Source: an uncultured Clostridia bacterium (GTDB lineage Bacteria; Bacillota; Clostridia; Christensenellales; UBA1242). Taken from it: DNA of 5,224 nt. Positions 1 through 4,538 of the stretch are shown here, piece by piece (position 1 is the stretch's first letter; each line of letters begins with the position of its first letter). Made by a program: the position numbers and the translations under genes. The DNA is taken from NCBI GenBank assembly GCA_947628195.1, contig CANQZB010000072.1, forward strand, positions 1 through 5,224, given 5' to 3'. Under the pieces are notes generated by a model. That model made no database searches, had not been told where the DNA came from, and saw only the letters and a program-made list of their open reading frames with translations.

Positions 1-301
1 ATATATGCCCCAAAACAACTGAAAAGCCAGCTACATACAAAGCAATTTCCGCATTACAGCCAAGGTGCCCGAATGTTAAATAAGCAACCAAACAAGGCAA
101 AACGCCTTTTAGCATATCAAAAACAAAGGTAAAAATGCCCGGCCAAAAGCCAAATGTTCGCCAAGTGTTTAGCGTGCCAGGGTTTCCGCTACCAGATTTT
201 GTTATGTCGCCTTTTAAAACGCGCGAAATTACGCGAGCAAAATTAATGTTGCCTATAAAATAACTAATTACCCCTAATAGAATATAATAAAGATACTGCA
301 T
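1..301 (-). CDS. plsY: Glycerol-3-phosphate acyltransferase PlsY (N-terminal 100 codons, cut by window edge)
   Basis: PlsY is a polytopic membrane enzyme that moves an acyl group from acyl-phosphate to glycerol-3-phosphate, giving lysophosphatidic acid, the first step of phospholipid synthesis. The frame opens with ATG at 301 and runs off the left edge, so only residues 1-100 of an expected 190-220 are visible. Family marks are a hydrophobic first segment (about 3-17), the glycine-rich motif GSGNPGTLNTWR at 37-48 (the usual form is GSGNPGATNVLR; the Asn at 45 is kept), DMLKG at 62-66 matching the family DxxKG, and Gly98-His99 opening the third motif (GHxFP). Upstream of the start there is only a weak purine stretch (AGAG) as ribosome site. 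der lies upstream on the same strand, an order I recall as common in Clostridia, but a terminator separates them. Identification is confident. The TLN/TW substitutions in motif 1 suggest a divergent branch. Confidence 0.93.
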   Translation of the reverse strand, partial: MQYLYYILLGVISYFIGNINFARVISRVLKGDITKSGSGNPGTLNTWRTFGFWPGIFTFVFDMLKGVLPCLVAYLTFGHLGCNAEIALYVAGFSVVLGHI

Positions 302-320
302 ATCTACTCTTTTGCTTTAT

Positions 321-347
321 ATTATCACACTTTAAAATTTAAAGCAA
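321..347 (-). promoter_or_regulatory. Candidate plsY promoter (extended -10)
   Basis: On the minus strand the hexamer GATAAT (321-326, 5 of 6 to consensus) is preceded by TG at the extended -10 position (328-329). The best -35 is poor: TTGCTT at 342-347 with a short 15-nt spacer. Predicted transcription starts about 13 nt before the plsY ATG. It lies between the der terminator and plsY, where a promoter would be needed. The call rests on the extended -10 only. Confidence 0.4.
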
Positions 348-396
348 ATAAATTTGTTTTGTTATTTTTATTTAACAAAATTTTATTAAAATATAT

Positions 397-422
397 AAAA
401 AACTCATTTAGAATGAGTTTTT
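397..422 (-). terminator. Intrinsic terminator of der
   Basis: A perfect 11-bp inverted repeat (398-408 against 412-422) encloses a 3-nt loop. Its core is ACTCATT/AATGAGT, flanked by A and T tracts that pair with each other. On the minus strand it ends in a run of T and begins 3 nt after the der stop codon. Because of the symmetric A/T flanks it could also stop plus-strand transcription, but no plus-strand gene runs into it. It implies that plsY depends largely on its own promoter. Confidence 0.85.
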
Positions 423-425
423 ATT

Positions 426-1745
426 TTAATTTTCGCCTTTATTTTTAAACTGAATCTTTATAGGTGTGCCTGTAAAGTTGAATGCTCTGCGCAAATTGTT
501 TTCTATATAGCGCATATAAGAGTTTTCAATTAATTCGGCATTATTACAATAAATATTGAATGTTGGCGGGCAAACCGCAATTTGCTTGCCAAAAATAATT
601 TTAATTTTGCGCCCATTTTTTGCTGGTGGCTCATTTACGCTTATTGCGTTGGTTAAAACATTGTTGAACAAGGCCATAGGAATCTCTCGCCTTGCGTTTG
701 CGTAAACTTTATCCACCATTTCCATAATTTTGGTTATGTTTTTGCCATTTACCGCGCTTGTGTAAAGAGTTACATAATATTTCATAAACGCAAGGTCAAC
801 TTCAAATTGATGTTCAAATGCTTTGCGCTTTTCTTCACTTTTTTCAATTAAATCCCACTTATTTACAACAATAACACTTGGCTTAAATTGCTCGTGAATA
901 AGGCCGGCTATTTTAACATCTTGCTCGGTTATGCCCTCGCTTGCATCAATAACAAGCACCGCCACATCGGCGCGCTCTATTGCGTTTAAACTGCGAATTA
1001 CACTATATCGCTCAATGCTATCTGGCTCTATTTTAGATTTGCGCCTTAACCCGGCAGTATCTATTAAACAATATTCCTTGTTGTTCCATTTAAATGGGCT
1101 ATCTATTGCATCGCGCGTGGTGCCGGCAACCGAACTTACAACCATCCTATCCTCACCCAAAAGGCGGTTTGTGATGCTAGATTTGCCCGCATTTGGCTTG
1201 CCCACTAACGCTATTTTAATTTGATTTGCATTTTCGCTTGTATCCACCTTTTTTAAGTGCTTTACAATTTCATCAAGTAAATCGCCCACTCCTTTGCCAT
1301 GTTCGGCAGAAATACCTATCGGCTCACCCAAGCCCAATTCGTAAAACTCATAAGTTTTTTCTTGCTCATTATTGTCTAACTTATTAACAGCCACAATTTT
1401 AGGGGCCTTTGCTCGGCGCAGGTAATTTGCAACTTCAATATCGTCATGCGTTATGCCTTCACGCCCATCTACAAACAGCACAATAACGTCTGCCAACTCA
1501 ACCGCAAGGTTGGCTTGCTCTAAAATGCGTTTGTTAATTTCATCTGTTTTGTTAAAATCCAGCCCGCCAGTATCCACAATTTGAAAGTTAAATCCGCACC
1601 ATTCGGCGTTGGCAAAAATTCTATCCCGCGTTACACCCGGAATATCCTCTACAATGCTAATTTTACTGCCGGCAACTTTGTTGAAAAATGTGGATTTGCC
1701 AACATTCGGCTTGCCAACAATAGCCACTAATGGAATTTTACTCAT
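426..1745 (-). CDS. der: Ribosome assembly GTPase Der (EngA), complete
   Basis: Der is an essential GTPase with two tandem G domains that binds the maturing 50S ribosomal subunit in the cytoplasm. The 439 residues are the normal family length. First G domain: P-loop GKPNVGKS 11-18, PGVTRD 36-41 (switch I Thr39), DTGG 58-61, NKLD 121-124, SAEHG 146-150. Second G domain: GKPNAGKS 182-189, AGTTRD 207-212, DTAG 229-232, NKWD 295-298, TSAVNG 329-334. A KH-like domain fills about 350-439, with the usual PPTF (393-396) and GTPIKIQF near the end. All nucleotide-binding residues are present. The only mild variant is Ala in place of Val in the second P-loop. The ATG at 1745 is chosen because the sixth codon already begins the first G-domain strand. 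No Shine-Dalgarno precedes it. The best promoter predicts transcription starting on this ATG, so the mRNA may be leaderless. Monocistronic, judging by the downstream terminator. Confidence 0.98.
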   Translation of the reverse strand: MSKIPLVAIVGKPNVGKSTFFNKVAGSKISIVEDIPGVTRDRIFANAEWCGFNFQIVDTGGLDFNKTDEINKRILEQANLAVELADVIVLFVDGREGITHDDIEVANYLRRAKAPKIVAVNKLDNNEQEKTYEFYELGLGEPIGISAEHGKGVGDLLDEIVKHLKKVDTSENANQIKIALVGKPNAGKSSITNRLLGEDRMVVSSVAGTTRDAIDSPFKWNNKEYCLIDTAGLRRKSKIEPDSIERYSVIRSLNAIERADVAVLVIDASEGITEQDVKIAGLIHEQFKPSVIVVNKWDLIEKSEEKRKAFEHQFEVDLAFMKYYVTLYTSAVNGKNITKIMEMVDKVYANARREIPMALFNNVLTNAISVNEPPAKNGRKIKIIFGKQIAVCPPTFNIYCNNAELIENSYMRYIENNLRRAFNFTGTPIKIQFKNKGEN

Positions 1746-1746
1746 A

Positions 1747-1761
1747 GTGTTATTTTAACAC
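1747..1761. repeat. Small inverted repeat over the der -10 and start region
   Basis: GTGTTA (1747-1752) and TAACAC (1756-1761) form a perfect 6-bp inverted repeat around a 3-nt centre, ending one base before the der ATG. It lies over the -10 hexamer, so it could be a repressor operator. If transcription starts on the ATG it is not in the mRNA. It could also be chance in AT-rich DNA; part of its symmetry comes from the -10 itself. Confidence 0.4.
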
Positions 1762-1780
1762 AAAATTCTTTTATTTTCAA
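1752..1780 (-). promoter_or_regulatory. Predicted der promoter, giving a leaderless mRNA
   Basis: On the minus strand, -35 TTGAAA (1775-1780, 5 of 6) and -10 TAAAAT (1752-1757, 5 of 6) stand exactly 17 nt apart, with TG in the extended -10 position. With the usual seven-base distance from the end of the -10, transcription starts at 1745, the A of the der ATG. A leaderless mRNA agrees with the lack of any SD. The inverted repeat at 1747-1761 covers the -10. Its -35 is separated from the divergent promoter's -35 by 29 nt. Confidence 0.75.
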
Positions 1781-1809
1781 TAATTTTAACTAAATTTTTA
1801 AAACTGATA

Positions 1810-1838
1810 TTGACAAATTGGCTAAGTTATGTTAACAT
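1810..1838 (+). promoter_or_regulatory. Strong sigma-A type promoter of the orphan gene
   Basis: A perfect -35 TTGACA (1810-1815) is followed after 17 nt by TAACAT (1833-1838, 4 of 6), with an extended TG (1830-1831). Predicted start is about 1845, leaving a 14-nt leader made up almost wholly of the ribosome binding site. It is the only promoter in the window with a perfect -35, and it diverges from the der promoter. Confidence 0.8.
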
Positions 1839-1847
1839 CTGGCTATT

Positions 1848-1853
1848 AGGAGG
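1848..1853 (+). promoter_or_regulatory. Perfect Shine-Dalgarno AGGAGG of the orphan gene
   Basis: AGGAGG sits 5 nt before the ATG at 1859 and fixes that start. No other visible start in the window (plsY, der, feoB, feoA) has a comparable site, so this gene stands out for expected translation strength. Confidence 0.92.
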
Positions 1854-1858
1854 AATTT

Positions 1859-2161
1859 ATGAAAAAATTTAATAAGAACAATGGCCTTCAAACTGAGAAT
1901 GAAAAGTTTGTTAAAAAATTTAACTCAACGGAACAATCCGAATACGAAAGGTTTGTTAAAAATTTTAATTTAATTGATCAATTATATAGAAATCAAGGCT
2001 TATCCCCCGAAATAATGCTTGTAGTTTTAAATGATCATTTAGATCAAATTTATAAATTTATTAAATTGCACGAACACAGCAGATATTCAATTAAAGCAAA
2101 AGAACTTTACTGCGAAATGGCTGACTATATTAAAGATTTAAAACAAGAAAACATTTATTAA
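1859..2161 (+). CDS. Small protein of unknown function, self-contained transcription unit
   Basis: I do not recognise this 100-residue protein. It is rich in Lys, Asn, Glu and Phe/Tyr. It has no signal peptide, no transmembrane segment and a single Cys (85), so a soluble cytoplasmic protein is likely. The N-terminal 40 residues carry a repeated basic-aromatic element: KKFN at 2-5, EKFVKKFN at 15-22 and ERFVKNFN at 30-37, the last two 15 residues apart. Residues of about 48-97 look helical, in two stretches divided near 73-77. That the gene is real is well supported: a TTGACA promoter with extended -10, a perfect SD 5 nt before the ATG, and a strong terminator 23 nt after the stop. It is the only plus-strand gene here, divergent from der and convergent with feoB (2 nt between stops). 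A recently acquired or lineage-specific gene, a regulator or a small helical adaptor are all possible. Nothing seen decides between them. Confidence 0.87.
   Translation: MKKFNKNNGLQTENEKFVKKFNSTEQSEYERFVKNFNLIDQLYRNQGLSPEIMLVVLNDHLDQIYKFIKLHEHSRYSIKAKELYCEMADYIKDLKQENIY
1901..1969 (+). repeat. Two-copy 24-nt direct repeat, 45-nt period, inside the orphan gene
   Basis: The 24-nt segments at 1901-1924 and 1946-1969 agree at 21 of 24 positions and are in the same reading frame 45 nt apart. They encode EKFVKKFN and ERFVKNFN. The sequence between them shows little repeat. The near identity at DNA level, including third codon positions, suggests an in-frame duplication, though low-complexity A/T codons raise the chance level. 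Confidence 0.7.
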
Positions 2162-2163
2162 AA

Positions 2164-4251
2164 TTATTTTCTGCATTTGTTGCAAGTTAAGCACTTTGGG
2201 TGCTTAACTTTTTTTATTATGTAAATTACGGCAAGCAAAATTATTGTTGCAACAACTATTGTTATTATTGGGTAAATTATTCCGTTTGTTATGCCCTGAT
2301 AGAAAATGAAACTAATTAAATAAGCAGTTGTTAGTTGGCTAATTATTGCAAACCACATATAGAATGTGCCAACCTCCCTTTTTAAAACTGCTAGGTTGGA
2401 AACGCATGGGCAATACAAAAGCGTAAACACTAAAAATGAAACCGCGCTGGCAGTATTGAAATGCACCACACTTGTTGCGACGGTTAAGCTGGCAATTAAC
2501 GCCGTGTTTGATGCTACATTATTACTAATGCTCAATGTGGAAACTATTAATTCCTTTGCCATAATACCAACAATTAGCGCGGTTACAATTCCGGCAGAAT
2601 TTAACCCAATTGGTGCAAACAAAAATGCAAGTTTTTCGGCAAAGAAATATAGTATGCTGTCAGTTACAATTTCGGTGTAAGACAAACTAAATGTTGTATG
2701 AGTTAATATCCAAACAATTATGCCAACAGAAAGCACCACCCCAAACACGCGGGAAACAAAATCTTTTGCATTAATTTTGCTAACGGTGCAAATATGCTTC
2801 ACGTCAATTCCGCGCAAAGCAGGAAATTCCAGCATTAAATTACTAGTTTTATTTTTTAAAATTGTTTTGTTCAAAATTAGCGCCATAGTTAGCGCTGTTG
2901 CAAGGCCTAAAAGATATAAGCCAACCACAACAAAATAAGCCTTTGCGCCAAAGAATGCGGAAGCAGTAATTACATAAACGGGTAGCCTTGCCATACAACT
3001 GATGTAAGGGTTGATTAATGCGGTTTTAATTTTTAAATTTTGGTTATCTGCATTGCGAGATGCAACAGTGGACATTGTGTTGCACCCCAGCCCCATTAAA
3101 ATGATATAAATAGATTTCCCGTTAAGCCCAAAAAGAGATAAAAAATCGTCCATAATAAAACTAAGGCGCGCAATAAGTCCGCTATCTTCTAGCAGTGTTA
3201 AGAATACAAATAACAAGCACACTTGCGGAAGAAATGATAGCACTGTGTTTATTGAACTGAATACCCCGTTTTTAAAAAATTCTATCAGCCAAATATTGCT
3301 TGTGGTGGAATATAAAAAATTTAAAATTGGCGTTATTATAATTTTGTTTAAAACTAAAATTAAAAAGTCGCTGATTAATGGCCCAACCGCAAAAAAAATT
3401 ATGTAAATTGAAAGGAAGAAAAACAACAAAAACGCAGGGAACAAAATATAAGGTTTTAACAAAAATTTATCTACACGGCTTGCCCCATAAACATAATCCT
3501 TTTTTGTGTGCACTGCAGTAAATAAAATTTCATCAATGTAACTATAACGCGCAGATACAATTTGAGGGTTAAGTGATTTTATAAATTCAATTTGTTCAAT
3601 ATTTAAATCGTTAAAAATTCCATTAAAGGCTTTAATTATTTTTTCGCTGGGCAAATTATACTTTGTTTTTACAAGGTTAATAAATTTATTTAAATAATCC
3701 GGCGCTTTGCTAAAATTTGTTAAATTTTTATTAAAATTTTCAAAATTTAGGCTAATTTCACAATTTTTTTGTTGTTTTTTGCCTATTTTTTTTAAATTTT
3801 TATTTTTTTCTTTAAGTTTTATATTTTTAGCGTTTATAATTTCGGCATCAAAATATTTGTTAATTTTATCAATTTCAATGCTGTTACCCTGCTTTAAAAA
3901 GTAATCGTAATTATTAATTAATAGTTTAAAATTTAAACCCAGTTCTTGCATTTGAACTGCAAGATATAAATTCCTTCTTAAGCAATTTGCATCTGCCAAA
4001 AATATGCGCAAGTCAGCGGTGGATAAAATCATATTTTTGCTAACTTCTTCTTCAAAAGAAAAAGTATTCATTGAATAAATTCCGGGTGTGTCAATGAACT
4101 CAACTTTTTTATTTTCCACCGTTATTGTTTTTCGCTTTTCCTCCACCGTTACACCGTGAAAATTGCCAGTGTGTTCGTTGGATTTTGTAAGGCTATTAAA
4201 CAGTGTGGATTTGCCAACATTTGGGTTGCCTATTATTAAAACTTTATACAT
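2164..4251 (-). CDS. feoB: Ferrous iron transporter FeoB, complete
   Basis: FeoB takes up Fe(II) across the inner membrane. Its N-terminal G domain controls a polytopic channel-like domain. G domain: P-loop GNPNVGKST 8-16, switch Thr35 in HGVTVE, DTPG 54-57, and the base-recognition motif as NNYD 113-116 (usually NxxD). The G5 loop near 140 is degenerate. A Lys/Asn-rich stretch at 142-180 stands where the helical GDI region begins. Membrane domain (about 266-680): LLEDSGLIAR 353-362; first gate with Cys390 in GLGCN (388-391 region), followed by TMS where most relatives have VPA; second gate with SCMARLPVY 418-426; GIMAKE 562-567; LLYCPCVSNL 611-620. The cytoplasmic tail ends in CLTCNKC (687-693), a cysteine cluster seen in various forms in FeoB tails. 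At 695 residues it is complete and near the shorter family members. The start overlaps the feoA end by 8 nt, indicating translational coupling; there is no SD. The last codons contain the terminator of the convergent gene. Confidence 0.97.
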   Translation of the reverse strand: MYKVLIIGNPNVGKSTLFNSLTKSNEHTGNFHGVTVEEKRKTITVENKKVEFIDTPGIYSMNTFSFEEEVSKNMILSTADLRIFLADANCLRRNLYLAVQMQELGLNFKLLINNYDYFLKQGNSIEIDKINKYFDAEIINAKNIKLKEKNKNLKKIGKKQQKNCEISLNFENFNKNLTNFSKAPDYLNKFINLVKTKYNLPSEKIIKAFNGIFNDLNIEQIEFIKSLNPQIVSARYSYIDEILFTAVHTKKDYVYGASRVDKFLLKPYILFPAFLLFFFLSIYIIFFAVGPLISDFLILVLNKIIITPILNFLYSTTSNIWLIEFFKNGVFSSINTVLSFLPQVCLLFVFLTLLEDSGLIARLSFIMDDFLSLFGLNGKSIYIILMGLGCNTMSTVASRNADNQNLKIKTALINPYISCMARLPVYVITASAFFGAKAYFVVVGLYLLGLATALTMALILNKTILKNKTSNLMLEFPALRGIDVKHICTVSKINAKDFVSRVFGVVLSVGIIVWILTHTTFSLSYTEIVTDSILYFFAEKLAFLFAPIGLNSAGIVTALIVGIMAKELIVSTLSISNNVASNTALIASLTVATSVVHFNTASAVSFLVFTLLYCPCVSNLAVLKREVGTFYMWFAIISQLTTAYLISFIFYQGITNGIIYPIITIVVATIILLAVIYIIKKVKHPKCLTCNKCRK
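2184..2215 (+). terminator. Strong intrinsic terminator of the orphan gene, inside feoB
   Basis: A perfect 11-bp stem (2184-2194 against 2200-2210, arm AAGTTAAGCAC) with a 5-nt loop runs into seven T on the plus strand (2209-2215). It starts 23 nt after the orphan stop codon. On the minus strand no T run follows the stem, so it should not stop feoB transcription. The same bases encode about residues 681-690 of FeoB, the beginning of its cysteine tail. Confidence 0.93.
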
Positions 4252-4471
4252 AATTTACCATTATAGATTTTGCAATTTCATCCTTAATTGTAAAACAAGT
4301 AGAATTAAAAAACACAAGCAAAGTTTTTTTAAAACTGCTTTTGTTTTTAACAATTATTTTACTGCCCACTAAAACGCCAAGTTCCATTAAGCGTAGGCTT
4401 GTCTTTTCATCATCGGAAATTATATCTTTAACAACGCATTCGGTGTTTAGTTTAACATCTAACAAACTCAT
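4244..4471 (-). CDS. feoA: Ferrous iron transport accessory protein FeoA
   Basis: FeoA is a small cytoplasmic SH3-like protein that works with FeoB in Fe(II) uptake, probably by contacting its cytoplasmic part. The 75 residues are normal length. The family pattern is clear in LRLMELGVLVGSKI at 26-39 (usual form: a basic residue, then LxxLGLxPG) and in the closing strand TIKDEIAKSIMV at 61-72, which matches the usual hydrophobic, charged, then AxxIxV ending. The gene ends 8 nt inside feoB, so the pair forms one operon. The ATG at 4471 is supported by length and by the first beta strand beginning at once. No Shine-Dalgarno is visible. A predicted extended -10 lies so close that the leader would be about 4 nt. 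No FeoC gene follows feoB. Confidence 0.93.
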   Translation of the reverse strand: MSLLDVKLNTECVVKDIISDDEKTSLRLMELGVLVGSKIIVKNKSSFKKTLLVFFNSTCFTIKDEIAKSIMVNYV

Positions 4472-4476
4472 ATTTA

Positions 4477-4492
4477 AATGTATTAGAACATT
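4477..4492. repeat. Inverted repeat around the feoA -10, possible operator
   Basis: AATGT (4477-4481) and ACATT (4488-4492) form a 5-bp inverted repeat with a 6-nt centre that is the proposed -10 itself. Feo operons are commonly controlled by Fur or DtxR-family metal repressors, whose sites often cover the -10. This sequence is not a good match to the classic Fur box as I know it, so the regulatory reading is tentative. Confidence 0.25.
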
Positions 4493-4510
4493 AAAAATTT
4501 TATTACTTAA
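4482..4510 (-). promoter_or_regulatory. Candidate feoAB promoter (extended -10)
   Basis: On the minus strand TCTAAT (4482-4487, 5 of 6) carries the extended TG at 4489-4490. The hexamer 17 nt upstream is TTAAGT (4505-4510, 3 of 6), a weak -35. The start would fall at about 4475, leaving a 4-nt leader before feoA. A promoter is needed here because the lipid kinase terminator lies just upstream. Confidence 0.45.
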
Positions 4511-4516
4511 AGCAAT

Positions 4517-4538
4517 AAAAAACAGGCTTAAGCCTGCT
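4517..4538 (-). terminator. Intrinsic terminator of the lipid kinase gene
   Basis: The palindrome CAGGCTTAAGCCTG (4523-4536) folds as a 5-bp GC-rich stem with a TTAA loop, extended by one G-U and one A-U pair. It is followed on the minus strand by six T (4517-4522). It overlaps two bases of the TAG stop codon (4537-4539), so it ends the kinase transcript and insulates feoA. No comparable T run follows on the plus strand. Confidence 0.85.

Noticed and set aside
931..1224. Open frame of 97 codons on the plus strand inside der
   Set aside because: Antisense shadow of the second G domain of Der, with no ribosome site and no recognisable protein pattern.
1689..1715. A 27-nt segment nearly identical (25 of 27) to 4204-4230, looking like a dispersed repeat
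   Set aside because: Both encode the P-loop PNVGKST and its flanks in Der and FeoB with the same codon preference. It is conserved motif plus codon bias, not a mobile repeat.
1781..1809. Spacer between the divergent promoters, considered as a shared operator
   Set aside because: Only A/T-rich sequence with no clear inverted or direct repeat. It may serve as an UP-like element, but nothing specific supports that.
2366..2938. Two plus-strand open frames inside feoB
   Set aside because: Shadows of the hydrophobic FeoB membrane domain; no SD, and the opposite frame carries strong family motifs.
3707..3850. Very T-rich plus-strand stretch, considered as an origin-like or regulatory region
   Set aside because: On the minus strand it is the Lys/Asn-rich linker of FeoB in frame. 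No iterons, DnaA-like boxes or hairpins were seen.
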